Assembly (NCBI RefSeq): GCF_021531655.1
Contig: NZ_JADYUF010000034.1
Location: 1 to 39,592 of the forward strand
Direction of reading: 5' to 3'
DNA from: Leyella stercorea
Lineage (GTDB): Bacteria; Bacteroidota; Bacteroidia; Bacteroidales; Bacteroidaceae
Length of the DNA stretch: 39,592 nt
Shown piece after piece: positions 15,295 to 23,481 of this stretch. Numbering within the stretch: position 1 is the first letter of the stretch; each line of letters begins with the position of its first letter. The position numbers and the translations under genes are program-made. The notes below the pieces were generated by a model. The model made no database searches. It was not told where the DNA came from and was given only the letters and a program-made list of their open reading frames with translations.

Positions 15295-15888
15295 TTAAGC
15301 CTGTGCGTTAGCAGCAGCAGACATAGCGGCACGTGTCATCTTGATAGAGCATACGATGACCTCCTTGCCAGTAGCGATCTCCAGACCCTCGAAGCTCAAC
15401 TCACCAACCTTGATGCTCTTGCCAATCTTAAGGGCAGTAACGTCGATGTCAAGGTGCTCAGGAATCTGCTGGTAGGGAGCTGTAACCTCAATCTTACGGA
15501 TAGAGAGGTTCATGCGGCCACCGTCACGTACACCCTGTGCAAGACCTGTGAGCTTAACAGGAATACCGATTGTGATAGGCTTCTGATCGTTAACCTCGAG
15601 GAAGTCTACGTGCAGAACTGCGTCTGTTACCGGGTGGAACTGAATCTCCTTGAGGATAGCTGTGTGTGACTCGCCGTCGATGTTGAGGTTGATAACATAG
15701 ATGTGCGGAGTGTAGATGATCTTGCGGAGCTCTGTCATAGCGATAGCGAATGACTTAGCAACGGGCTTGCCGTCCTGCTCTGCCAAACCATAGAGGTTGC
15801 AAGGTACAAGACCTTCCTTGCGCAATGTTTTAGAAGCTTTCTTTCCAAGGGCTTCACGCTTCTGACCTGTAACGTTAATCTCTTTCAT
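15295..15888 (-). CDS. rplY: 50S ribosomal protein L25, long (CTC) form
   Basis: A 197-residue protein that begins with the L25 domain (REALGKKASKTLRKEGLVPCNLYG) binding 5S rRNA. It continues with the second beta domain of the longer general-stress CTC form (ITIGIPVKLTGLAQGVRDGG, then IDVTALKIGKSIKVGELSFEGLEI). Length and domain order fit the long L25 of Bacteroidota. Codon choice is strongly biased, as expected for a highly expressed ribosomal gene. The promoter pair lies at 16001-16031, giving a leader of about 110 nt. Confidence 0.95.
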   Translation of the reverse strand: MKEINVTGQKREALGKKASKTLRKEGLVPCNLYGLAEQDGKPVAKSFAIAMTELRKIIYTPHIYVINLNIDGESHTAILKEIQFHPVTDAVLHVDFLEVNDQKPITIGIPVKLTGLAQGVRDGGRMNLSIRKIEVTAPYQQIPEHLDIDVTALKIGKSIKVGELSFEGLEIATGKEVIVCSIKMTRAAMSAAANAQA

Positions 15889-16000
15889 AATTGTGTTACT
15901 CTAAATTAAGTTTAATAAATAATGTGATTTATGCCTTAATTCGCCATCACACGAGAATTTTTTAATTATTTTCTGTATAGATGTGCTCAAAAAAGCGGTG

Positions 16001-16031
16001 CAAAGGTACATCTTTTATCTGAAATGAGCAA
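16001..16031 (-). promoter_or_regulatory. Promoter of rplY
   Basis: On the minus strand TTG (16029-16031), 20 nt, then TACCTTTG (16001-16008). The leader to the rplY ATG at 15888 is about 110 nt and AT-rich; no ribosomal-protein-binding structure is obvious in it. Confidence 0.75.
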
Positions 16032-16068
16032 AGTTTATCCTTAAAATGTATAATTATTACCGTTTTTC

Positions 16069-16099
16069 TTGGTAGTTCATCCAATTTTGTCTATTTTTG
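16069..16099 (+). promoter_or_regulatory. Promoter of the nusB-yajC-ybbR-coaE run
   Basis: TTG (16069-16071), 20 nt, then TATTTTTG (16092-16099), divergent from the rplY promoter. The ATG of nusB is 55 nt downstream of the box. Confidence 0.7.
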
Positions 16100-16154
16100 C
16101 AAAGCGAAAAACAAACAGAAACATTAGAGATACATTATATATAATATCAAAGAG

Positions 16155-17231
16155 ATGATTAATCGCGAATTAATAAGAATCAAGATAGTCCAGTTAACCT
16201 ACGCTTACTATCAGAACGGCAACAAACTCATGGACAGCGCAGAGAAGGAACTGTTGTTCAGTCTTTCGAAGGCTTACGATCTGTACAACTACCTCTTGGA
16301 GCTTATCGTGGCAGTGACTCAAGAAGAGCGCCGCCGTGTTGAGGTGGCAACCCAACGTGCAGTACGTGAGGGCGGAGAAATGCCGTCGCAAAAATTCGCA
16401 TACAATAAGTTTGCAGTACAGCTTGAGGAGAATCGTCAGTTGCTCGATTTTGCTGAGACACAAAAGCAGTCGTGGGCTGACAGTCTGGAGTTTGTACGCT
16501 CGCTCTGCAACCAGATAGAGCAGAGCCAGGCCTATGCCGACTATATTGCCGACACCGACGACTCGTATGAGACCGACCGTGAGTTGTGGCGCAAGCTTTA
16601 TCGTCAGCTCATACAGGAGAACGAGACTCTCGACCAGCTGCTTGAGGAGCAGAGCCTTTACTGGAACGATGACAAGGAGGTGGTTGATACATTCGTGCTT
16701 AAGACCATCAAGCGTTTTGACCCGAAGAACAAGTCGAAGCAGGACCTTCTGCCCGAATACAAGGACCAGGAAGACAAGGATTTTGCAATGAAGCTGTTCC
16801 GTGCCACTATTCTCAATGCCGACCAGTATCAGCGCTATATGAGTGAAACATCGCGCAACTGGGACTTCTCACGTTTGGCATACATGGATGTGGTGATTAT
16901 GCAGATTGCCATTGCCGAGATGCTCACGTTCCCCAACATACCTATCAGTGTGACCATCAACGAGTATGTAGACCTCGCAAAGTTGTACTCTACACCTAAG
17001 TCGGGAGGATACATCAATGGTATGCTCGACTCAATAGCACGCTACCTCGTCTCTACAGGCAAGCTGATGAAGACCATAGAGGACCGTCCGCAGCGTCGTC
17101 CGGCTCCGCGTCGTCAGTCAACACCGCGTCTCAATCGTGCTCAACAAGCTCTTGAGGATGGCGAAGTATTGCGCACACGCTATGCTGCACAGCAGGAGGA
17201 AGAAGCCAATACCGATGAAGAAGAGTTTTAA
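16155..17231 (+). CDS. nusB: Transcription antitermination factor NusB, long Bacteroidota form
   Basis: A 358-residue protein. The conserved NusB fold is in the second half: VDTFVLKTIKRFD, DKDFAMKLFRATI, NWDFSRLAYMDVVIMQIAIAEML and ISVTINEYVDLAKLYSTPKSGGYINGMLDSI, the last being the family signature. The first ~190 residues form a helical N-terminal extension typical of Bacteroidota homologues, and E. coli NusB is only 139 residues. The tail after residue 310 is Arg/Pro- then Glu-rich and probably disordered. NusB with S10 binds boxA RNA to prevent early termination in rRNA operons. It is first of a likely operon with yajC, 35 bp downstream. Confidence 0.93.
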   Translation: MINRELIRIKIVQLTYAYYQNGNKLMDSAEKELLFSLSKAYDLYNYLLELIVAVTQEERRRVEVATQRAVREGGEMPSQKFAYNKFAVQLEENRQLLDFAETQKQSWADSLEFVRSLCNQIEQSQAYADYIADTDDSYETDRELWRKLYRQLIQENETLDQLLEEQSLYWNDDKEVVDTFVLKTIKRFDPKNKSKQDLLPEYKDQEDKDFAMKLFRATILNADQYQRYMSETSRNWDFSRLAYMDVVIMQIAIAEMLTFPNIPISVTINEYVDLAKLYSTPKSGGYINGMLDSIARYLVSTGKLMKTIEDRPQRRPAPRRQSTPRLNRAQQALEDGEVLRTRYAAQQEEEANTDEEEF

Positions 17232-17266
17232 GTTTTGAAATTTAATAATACATAATAATATAGACA

Positions 17267-17581
17267 ATGAATACAATCGTACTCGCTGCTCAGGCAGCGC
17301 AAGGTGGTGGAATGGGAATGATTATAATGATGGTGGCAATCTTTGCTATCATGTATTTCTTCATGATTCGTCCGCAGCAGAAACAGCAGAAGAAGATTCG
17401 TGAGTTCCAGAACGCTATCAAGGAGAACGACAAGGTGCTCCTTGGCGGAAGCATACATGGCACTGTACGCCGTGTAGACTTGGCAGCTGGCACTGTTGAG
17501 GTGGAGATTGCACGTGGTGTAGTCATCACTGTAGACAAGACTGGTGTTTTCGCTGATAACGCACAGTCAGTACAGAAGTAA
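17267..17581 (+). CDS. yajC: Preprotein translocase accessory subunit YajC
   Basis: A 104-residue protein with one N-terminal membrane helix (MGMIIMMVAIFAIMYFFMI, about 16-34) followed directly by the family motif RPQQKQQKK and a soluble domain with LLGGSIHGTVRRVD and VEIARGVVITVDKTGV. YajC associates with SecDF at the Sec translocon. The length is typical. It lies between nusB and the YbbR-domain gene on the same strand with short gaps. Confidence 0.95.
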   Translation: MNTIVLAAQAAQGGGMGMIIMMVAIFAIMYFFMIRPQQKQQKKIREFQNAIKENDKVLLGGSIHGTVRRVDLAAGTVEVEIARGVVITVDKTGVFADNAQSVQK

Positions 17582-17606
17582 TAAAAACATACGGAAGGTT
17601 TGCCAG

Positions 17607-18590
17607 ATGAAATATCGTTTGACGCAAATATTCAAGGTTGTCAGGAACTTCTTGTTCAGTTCAGTGAACAAGGAGTTTCTGATTTTTTTGTTCTTTCTCT
17701 TCCTGAGCAGCATATTCTGGCTCATGATGGCATTGAACGAAACATATGAACAGGAAATAAAAGTGCCGGTAAGGCTGGTGAATGTGCCCAAGAATGCGGT
17801 GCTCACCACCGAAATGGAGGATACCGTGCGTGTCACAGTACGCGACAAGGGATTCACTCTTGCCACATATATGTATGGCGACATGATACAACCGGTGTCA
17901 GTCAACTTCTCTGTATATGCCAATCGTCAGACGGGTTATGGATATGTGCCAGCATCCGACTTGCTAAAGATGCTTAGCCAGCGATTCATGGCACAATCGA
18001 AAATCATACAGGTGAAACCAGACCGACTCGACTTCTACTTCAACTACGGCGTGTCTAAGCAGTTGCCGGTACGCATGGCTGGCTATGTAGTGCCGGGTAA
18101 GTCGTACTATCTGGCACGTACACGCTTCTGGCCCGACCAGATAACGGTGTATGCAAGCAAGCGCGTACTCGACTCATTGCGTTTTGTCAAGACAGTACCT
18201 ATTAATATAGTCAACTTCGGCGACACTGTCATTCAGACTGTTGCACTTGAGAAGATAAAGGGAGTGAAGATGGTGCCCGACCGTGTGCGCATCGGTCTCT
18301 ATCCCGACATCATGACCGAGGAGAGCATTGATGTGCCGGTAGGCTCGATAAACATGCCCGAAGGCAAGGTGCTGCGCACATTCCCGTCGCGCGTCAAGGT
18401 GAACTTCATAGTTGGAGCAAGCATGTTCCGCAATATCACAGCCGACCAGTTCCAGGTTGTAGTCGACTATAATGAACTGATGGAGCATCCGTCCGACAAG
18501 TGCAACATATACCTTAAGGCGAGTCCGCACAGCGTACGCAGCGCCAAACTGTCAATATCCCAAGTGGATTATCTAATCGAACAGCAATGA
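17607..18590 (+). CDS. YbbR-domain membrane protein (CdaR-like)
   Basis: From the ATG at 17607 the product has 327 residues, with one N-terminal membrane anchor (about 22-44, EFLIFLFFLFLSSIFWLMMA) and an external part made of YbbR-like beta repeats (KVPVRLVNVP..., LPVRMAGYVVPGKSYYL, IDVPVGSINMPEGKVL). In Firmicutes, YbbR proteins regulate the diadenylate cyclase CdaA. No cyclase gene is in this window, so that role is only an analogy. The earlier in-frame start at 17544 overlaps yajC and was rejected. Its stop overlaps the coaE start by 4 bp, indicating translational coupling. Confidence 0.88.
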   Translation: MKYRLTQIFKVVRNFLFSSVNKEFLIFLFFLFLSSIFWLMMALNETYEQEIKVPVRLVNVPKNAVLTTEMEDTVRVTVRDKGFTLATYMYGDMIQPVSVNFSVYANRQTGYGYVPASDLLKMLSQRFMAQSKIIQVKPDRLDFYFNYGVSKQLPVRMAGYVVPGKSYYLARTRFWPDQITVYASKRVLDSLRFVKTVPINIVNFGDTVIQTVALEKIKGVKMVPDRVRIGLYPDIMTEESIDVPVGSINMPEGKVLRTFPSRVKVNFIVGASMFRNITADQFQVVVDYNELMEHPSDKCNIYLKASPHSVRSAKLSISQVDYLIEQQ

Positions 18591-19159
18591 GAATAGCAAT
18601 AACAGGAGGCATAGGTTCGGGCAAGAGCTATGTGTGCCATATGCTTGAGCAGCGTGGCATCAAGATATACGACTGTGATGCAGCCGCCAAACGTCTTATG
18701 CGAACGTCTGACAGTTTACGGAAGCAACTGAAGGAGCTTGTTGGTGAGAATGTGTATTCAGCCGACGGAGTGCTTCAGAAACGTGTGCTTTCTGAATTTC
18801 TGCTTGCAAATGAGGATAATAAACAGGCCCTTAATAATGTTGTGCATCCCGCTGTGGCAGCCGATTATGAAACTTCGGGAATAGAATGGCTTGAGAGTGC
18901 CATACTCTTTGAAAGCGGATTCGACCGCCGTGTGCATTTTGACCATATTGTATGTGTTACAGCACCACTCAATGTGCGCATACAGCGAATCATGCAGCGT
19001 GACTCAATATCAGCCGAGCGTGCAGCCGAATGGATTGATGCACAGATGCCGCATGAGGAAGTAGAGCATCGTAGCAGCTTCGTCATAACTAATGATGGAG
19101 CCTGCGATTTGCAGCAACAGATAGACCGAATGCTGCAACTGTTCAAACTATCCGAATAA
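18587..19159 (+). CDS. coaE: Dephospho-CoA kinase
   Basis: A 190-residue P-loop kinase that phosphorylates the 3'-OH of dephospho-CoA in the last step of CoA synthesis. The P-loop is GGIGSGKS at 7-14. The substrate-binding YDCDAAAKRLM follows (D31, D33 region), with VVHPAVAADYE, the FESGFDRRVHFDHIVCVTAP segment and the lid region with QRIMQRDSISAERAAEWIDAQ. It starts inside the YbbR stop codon (ATGA overlap). All expected motifs are present and the length is normal. Confidence 0.95.
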   Translation: MRIAITGGIGSGKSYVCHMLEQRGIKIYDCDAAAKRLMRTSDSLRKQLKELVGENVYSADGVLQKRVLSEFLLANEDNKQALNNVVHPAVAADYETSGIEWLESAILFESGFDRRVHFDHIVCVTAPLNVRIQRIMQRDSISAERAAEWIDAQMPHEEVEHRSSFVITNDGACDLQQQIDRMLQLFKLSE

Positions 19160-19251
19160 TAATTGTAATTATTTAATATAAGAATGTATATCGGTGCAAT
19201 TCCAGTTGCCCGAATAATAATTAATAACTAATAAATTAATAAATAAAGAAA

Positions 19252-19695
19252 ATGGAAACAATTCTTTCAATAGCAGGTAAACCAGGACTTTACAAACTCG
19301 TCAATCGTGGCAACCGTAACCTCATCGTTGAGGCTATCGACGCTACTCACCGTCGCATGCCGGCATTCGCTTCCGACCGTGTTACATCGCTTGCCGACAT
19401 CGCAATGTACACCGATGCTGAGGATATCCCATTGTGGCAGGTACTCAAGAGCCTTGGCGAGAAGGAGCAGTCGAAGGAGTGCTCACTCAACTACAAGAAG
19501 TGTTCAGCCGATGAGTTGCACGCTTTCTTTGCTGAGGTTTTGCCTGCATACGATCGTGACCGTGTTCACGATTCAGACATCAAGAAACTCATCCAGTGGT
19601 ATAACATCCTCGTCAACAACGGCATCACCGATTTTGAGACAGCACTTGCTCCTACTGAAGGTGATAATGTAGACGACCGTCAGGAGGCCGAATAA
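19252..19695 (+). CDS. DUF5606 family protein
   Basis: A 147-residue cytoplasmic protein conserved in Bacteroidota. The N-terminus METILSIAGKPGLYKLVNRG and the following IVEAIDATHRRMPAF with VTSLADIAMYTD are as I recall for DUF5606. It then has EDIPLWQVL and a C-terminal helical part DIKKLIQWYNILVNNGITDF. The function is unknown. Its position between coaE and rsmA, with its stop codon overlapping the rsmA start by one base, is a conserved order in the phylum as far as I recall and suggests coupled translation. It is preceded by a 92-bp AT-rich gap with a possible internal promoter. Confidence 0.88.
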   Translation: METILSIAGKPGLYKLVNRGNRNLIVEAIDATHRRMPAFASDRVTSLADIAMYTDAEDIPLWQVLKSLGEKEQSKECSLNYKKCSADELHAFFAEVLPAYDRDRVHDSDIKKLIQWYNILVNNGITDFETALAPTEGDNVDDRQEAE

Positions 19696-20504
19696 TGATA
19701 AAATCCGTAAGACCAAAGAAAAATCTCGGACAGCACTTTCTTACTGATCTTGGCATAGCCAAGGCTATTGCCGACACGGTAGATGTTTGTCCCGACATAC
19801 CGGTGCTTGAGATAGGTCCCGGCATGGGTGTCATGACGCAGTTTCTTGTCACCAAGCCTCGCCCCGTTAAGGCGGTAGAGATAGACAAGGAGTCGGTGGC
19901 ATATCTCAACGAGAAGTTTCCGAAACTTCGTGAGAATATCATTGGCCAGGACTTCCTGCGCATGGATCTCAACGAGATTTTCGACGGCAATCAGTTTGTG
20001 CTCACCGGAAACTACCCCTACGACATTTCGTCGCAGATATTCTTTAAGATGCTCGATTATAAGGAGCTGATACCTTGCTGTACGGGTATGATACAGCGCG
20101 AGGTGGCTCTGCGTATAGCATCGGCTCCAGGCAACAAGGCCTACGGAATATTGTCGGTATTGATTCAGGCATGGTACGACGTGGAGTATCTCTTCACCGT
20201 CGACGAGACAGTGTTCAATCCGCCTCCAAAGGTGAAGAGTGCCGTAATACGCATGACACGCAATGAGGTGATGGATCTTGGATGCGACGAGCGTCTGTTC
20301 AAGCGTGTGGTGAAGACAGTCTTCAATCAGCGCCGTAAGATGTTGCGCGTATCATTGCGCCAGATATTCGGTGGCTCAGCATCGCCCGAATTCTATGCTC
20401 AAGACATCATGACCAAGCGCCCCGAACAACTCTCAGTGCAGCAGTTTGTGGAGCTTACGAATATGGTGGCAGAAGAAGCACAAAAAATCGGAAAGACATT
20501 GTAA
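19695..20504 (+). CDS. rsmA: 16S rRNA (adenine1518/1519-N6)-dimethyltransferase
   Basis: A 269-residue enzyme (KsgA) that dimethylates two adjacent adenines in helix 45 of 16S rRNA. The N-terminus has KKNLGQHFLTD. The SAM-binding motif is VLEIGPGMGVMT (about 37-48), followed by AVEIDKES. The catalytic motif IV is NYPY (106-109) in LTGNYPYDISSQIFF. VFNPPPKVKSAVI and VVKTVFNQRRKMLR are the typical C-terminal blocks. The start codon shares one base with the stop of the DUF5606 gene. It is the last gene of the run, and a strong terminator follows. Confidence 0.96.
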   Translation: MIKSVRPKKNLGQHFLTDLGIAKAIADTVDVCPDIPVLEIGPGMGVMTQFLVTKPRPVKAVEIDKESVAYLNEKFPKLRENIIGQDFLRMDLNEIFDGNQFVLTGNYPYDISSQIFFKMLDYKELIPCCTGMIQREVALRIASAPGNKAYGILSVLIQAWYDVEYLFTVDETVFNPPPKVKSAVIRMTRNEVMDLGCDERLFKRVVKTVFNQRRKMLRVSLRQIFGGSASPEFYAQDIMTKRPEQLSVQQFVELTNMVAEEAQKIGKTL

Positions 20505-20528
20505 TTTAGAAATTCGAGTTTTAAGATA

Positions 20529-20591
20529 AAAGGCTTTACATTAGATGTAACGAGAATTAGTTCTCTACAATCTAATGTAAAGCCTTTTTTT
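20529..20591 (+). terminator. Intrinsic terminator after rsmA
   Basis: A perfect 18-bp stem AAAGGCTTTACATTAGAT (20529-20546) / ATCTAATGTAAAGCCTTT (20570-20587), with an inner GAGAA/TTCTC pairing, followed by a run of T. Confidence 0.93.
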
Positions 20592-20684
20592 GTTTATAGG
20601 GAAATAGGAGAGATATATCCTGATAAAAATCTCGAACAGCATGTCCGATTTTTTTGTTTCATACGTTATATCTATGTAAGAGAA

Positions 20685-21185
20685 ATGAAACCAAGCGAAT
20701 TTAACCATATCATCCTGCCCATGCGCGACGAGCTGTTAGGCTATGCGCTGAGTGTCACAAAGTCAGAGGATAATGCCGAAGACCTTGTGCAGGAGGTGAT
20801 GTTTCGCCTTTGGGACATGCGTTCAAGGCTCGATTCGGGAGGGCGGCTCAAGTCGCTTGCCATGACAATGATTCACAATCTGTATCTGGACCAGCTACGA
20901 CACGAGAGCCATACAGCAGCGATGCCCGACCAAGTGGACATAGCTGTGGACGACCGGCGGGCGGAGCTCCGTGACGAGACAAGGTTAATCCGCGACATCG
21001 TTGCACAGTTGCCACCTCTGCAACAGCAGATATTTCGTATGAAGGAAATTGAAGGCTATACCGCTGACGAGATAATGCTGATAACGGGATGCACTGCTGA
21101 TAATCTCAGGCGAAATCTCTCAAGAGCACGGACCAAGATACGCGAGACTTACATTAAAATAATGATGAAAGGAATAGGAACATGA
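20685..21185 (+). CDS. ECF-type RNA polymerase sigma factor
   Basis: A 166-residue sigma-70 family factor with only regions 2 and 4. Region 2 includes AEDLVQEVMFRLWDMRSRL (about 31-49) and a region 2.4 helix SLAMTMIHNLYLDQLRH. Region 4 has LPPLQQQIFRMKEIEGYTADEI and a helix-turn-helix (LITGCTADNLRRNLSRARTKIRE). The start at 20685 gives a normal N-terminus. No standard -7/-33 promoter precedes it, which fits a gene read by its own or another alternative sigma factor. The next gene overlaps by 4 bp and encodes a membrane protein that is the likely anti-sigma partner. Confidence 0.92.
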   Translation: MKPSEFNHIILPMRDELLGYALSVTKSEDNAEDLVQEVMFRLWDMRSRLDSGGRLKSLAMTMIHNLYLDQLRHESHTAAMPDQVDIAVDDRRAELRDETRLIRDIVAQLPPLQQQIFRMKEIEGYTADEIMLITGCTADNLRRNLSRARTKIRETYIKIMMKGIGT

Positions 21186-21640
21186 TAAAAGACATAATGC
21201 CAAAACCGCACGAAACCGACATTCGGATGCTTATCGACAGATATATGTCGGGCGATACGACTAACGAGGAGGAGGCTACGTTGCGCACGTGGTTTCGGCT
21301 TGCCGGAGACGACATACCTGAAGAGTGGCGACCGCTGCGAGCCTTGTTCGGTTTTGTGGACGAGGAGCGGGAGACGCCGCACCGCCGCAATACATTGCTG
21401 ATAGCTTTGCATCGTCCTCGCATTTGGATTTCGTCAGCGGTGGCAGCCGCAGCCATTGCTATAGTGATGCTTGTGCCGTCGATGAACAAAGCTTTCGCCC
21501 CGGAACCGCAAAACTATGCTGTCATCGACGGAAAGCTATACACCAATCAAGAAGTTATAAACAAGCAGGTGGATGAAGCACTGCAGACTGTCTCGGCAGA
21601 GAACGACGATCCGTTCAGCGCACTCGACCTGATGCAATAA
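21182..21640 (+). CDS. Single-pass membrane protein, probable anti-sigma factor
   Basis: A 152-residue protein with a cytoplasmic N-terminus (ETDIRMLIDRYMSGDTTNEEEATLRTWF), which resembles the helical start of FecR-like and other anti-sigma proteins of Bacteroidota. A single membrane helix (about 83-101, WISSAVAAAAIAIVMLVPS) and a short external tail follow. The ATG overlaps the sigma-factor stop (ATGA), so the two products are likely made in balance. A second ATG 15 nt downstream is also possible. The anti-sigma role is inferred from position, topology and the N-terminal pattern; no zinc-binding motif is visible. Confidence 0.72.
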   Translation: MIKDIMPKPHETDIRMLIDRYMSGDTTNEEEATLRTWFRLAGDDIPEEWRPLRALFGFVDEERETPHRRNTLLIALHRPRIWISSAVAAAAIAIVMLVPSMNKAFAPEPQNYAVIDGKLYTNQEVINKQVDEALQTVSAENDDPFSALDLMQ

Positions 21641-21670
21641 CATTTGACAACAATTAAAACCATTTACATT

Positions 21671-22144
21671 ATGCATAAACTATTTGATATCATATGCAAA
21701 CCTCCGCTGATTGCAGCCAAGATGGGTCTTCTGTTTGTCATGACGTTGTGCGTTATGCTTCCGTGCCACGCACAGGATGGACTTGCCGTTAATGGCATAT
21801 TCCAGCAGTACGGTCATTCTAAGGGTTGCAAAATGGTGGTGATGCATAACACCAAGCTCCGAGGCTATCAACTGGCCATATACAAGAGCCTTACATATAA
21901 TAACAAATATGCAGCAAGCATCAACAACATCCTGAAGACCGACCGCCGGGCTGCTAAGAAGATTCGTGAGGTAGTGGACGACGGACGAATAGCAAGTGGC
22001 TACTATATGATGGCACCACTGCCGTCAGGCAACAATAGATATATTCTCTTTAGCCATACCGACCGAGGTAAAGGGGCTGTGATATACATCGAAGGCGATT
22101 TGTCGCCTGACGACATAATGTCGATATGCTATACTAAGAGATAG
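21671..22144 (+). CDS. Small secreted protein of the ECF sigma cluster (possibly DUF6108)
   Basis: From the ATG at 21671 the product has 157 residues. It has a basic start, a hydrophobic signal segment MGLLFVMTLCVMLPCHA (about 18-34) and a probable cleavage after HA. The mature part (NGIFQQYGHSKGCKMVVM, LRGYQLAIYKSLTY, YMMAPLPSGNNRYILFSH) resembles small exported proteins found next to ECF sigma factors in Bacteroidota, which I recall as DUF6108. The earlier start at 21644 adds only nine residues before the ATG and was not preferred. Function unknown; possibly a target of the sigma factor. Confidence 0.75.
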   Translation: MHKLFDIICKPPLIAAKMGLLFVMTLCVMLPCHAQDGLAVNGIFQQYGHSKGCKMVVMHNTKLRGYQLAIYKSLTYNNKYAASINNILKTDRRAAKKIREVVDDGRIASGYYMMAPLPSGNNRYILFSHTDRGKGAVIYIEGDLSPDDIMSICYTKR

Positions 22145-22190
22145 CAAGATATATAAATAGAAATATTTGGAAATTTAAAAACCGTATATT

Positions 22191-23123
22191 ATGAATATCA
22201 GAACATTGGTAATGGCGGCAACCTTCATGCCAGCCATAGCTTTAGCACAGGTGGCAACCACAGCGCAAGACACAACATACACCCAGAAGTCAGGCACAGT
22301 GCCGAACATGTACGACACAACTTTTGTATTCAACAGTCAGAAATTTGCCATATCTCAAAATGGTGAACGTACGAATGTAAGTGTGTATAAGAAGTGTGGC
22401 ACAGAGATGAAGAAGGTCAGAGAGACCGAGTTTGTCGACGGACAGGAGGTGGAGCAGGTGTATATCACATCGCCCTTTATCCCCAAAAGGACATGCAAGC
22501 GTCGCAATCAGGAGTATAGCCATTATCCGTTTTTCTTCTTTGGTGGCAACATGCTCGCAGGCTCGGCATTTGGTGTCAAGTCGGAAGGTAAGGAAATGCG
22601 CGACAGCAAGTCGGGTGAATGGGGATTTACGGGTTGTACGTTCGAGTGTCCTATAAGCAGCAGTTCGTGGGCAGTGACGGCTGCAATGTCGTTGGCTTTT
22701 GTCAGCCATCACTTTAAGACCGACTACATGCTTACTACCGTTGACGGTATAACAAGCTTTAAGCCTTTCGCTGTTGGAGATGATGAGAATGGTGAGCGTC
22801 CGTCGAAAAGCTACCTAAGCTATTGGGCCGTCCGCATTCCGATAATGCTGGAATGGTCCAACCGCATTGGCTCAGAAGATGTCTATGCAGCTTTCGGCCC
22901 ATCCATAGAGTTTCGTGCCAAGGAGCGTTCACGCTATAAGCTCGGCAAGAGGCATACGCTGACAAGAGATGTCAACATGAATCCTGTAGGCATAAATCTT
23001 GAGGCACGTCTTGGATATGGCTTCTTGATGCTTTACGCACGCACATCGCTCACTCCGCTGTTGCATACAAAGTATGCTCCCGAATGGCATCCATTCACCG
23101 TTGGAGTAGGACTGAGGTTGTAA
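22191..23123 (+). CDS. Secreted, probable outer-membrane beta-barrel protein
   Basis: A 310-residue protein with a clear signal peptide (MNIRTLVMAATFMPAIALA, cleavage near 19). The C-terminal half alternates hydrophobic and polar residues in barrel-like strands (SYWAVRIPIMLEW, VYAAFGPSIEFRA, INLEARLGYGFLMLYARTSLTPL), and it ends HPFTVGVGLRL with a terminal hydrophobic strand, as expected for outer-membrane barrels. It is the fourth gene on the strand after the ECF sigma factor, with a 46-bp gap, and ends at a strong terminator. It is therefore probably controlled with that cluster. No specific substrate can be named. Confidence 0.75.
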   Translation: MNIRTLVMAATFMPAIALAQVATTAQDTTYTQKSGTVPNMYDTTFVFNSQKFAISQNGERTNVSVYKKCGTEMKKVRETEFVDGQEVEQVYITSPFIPKRTCKRRNQEYSHYPFFFFGGNMLAGSAFGVKSEGKEMRDSKSGEWGFTGCTFECPISSSSWAVTAAMSLAFVSHHFKTDYMLTTVDGITSFKPFAVGDDENGERPSKSYLSYWAVRIPIMLEWSNRIGSEDVYAAFGPSIEFRAKERSRYKLGKRHTLTRDVNMNPVGINLEARLGYGFLMLYARTSLTPLLHTKYAPEWHPFTVGVGLRL

Positions 23124-23134
23124 GATTTAAACGT

Positions 23135-23172
23135 AAAGTCCCCGCCACTTGCACAAGTGACGGGGACTTTTT
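23135..23172 (+). terminator. Intrinsic terminator closing the ECF sigma cluster
   Basis: AAAGTCCCCG (23135-23144) pairs with CGGGGACTTT (23161-23170), with inner CACTT/AAGTG pairing and a T-run. Confidence 0.92.
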
Positions 23173-23339
23173 CCAACTATAACATTTATTGTGAGCCACT
23201 CTGTTTGAAATAACGGGGTGGCGTTTTTGTTTCCTCGCGTAGTTGCAATAAATTCCTACCGAGAGAGTAAAAATCCAATCATAAAACCCCAAAAACAAAC
23301 AATACATTAAACACTAATAATTAGTCTTTAAAAAAATGT

Positions 23340-23446
23340 AGTCCTTTTGCCCTTCAAAAGGATTCGTTTTGGAAGGCAAAAGGATTCGTTTTGCAATGAA
23401 AAAGGGCCCCTTTTGGAGTGCAAAAGGAGCCCTTTTTAAAGGTAAT
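23340..23446 (+). repeat. 22-bp tandem array, locus C
   Basis: Units related to AGTCCTTTTG begin at 23340, 23362, 23384, 23406 and 23428, exactly 22 bp apart, with variants ATTCGTTTTG (twice), GCCCCTTTTG and AGCCCTTTTT. The spacers carry the complementary CAAAAGGA-type half. The rest of the gap 23173-23481 between the two convergent genes contains no gene, only a weak hairpin GCCAC/GTGGC near 23195-23216. Confidence 0.85.
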
Positions 23447-23481
23447 TGTTTTGATGTTGAATTACAATCGTTAGAATTCTG

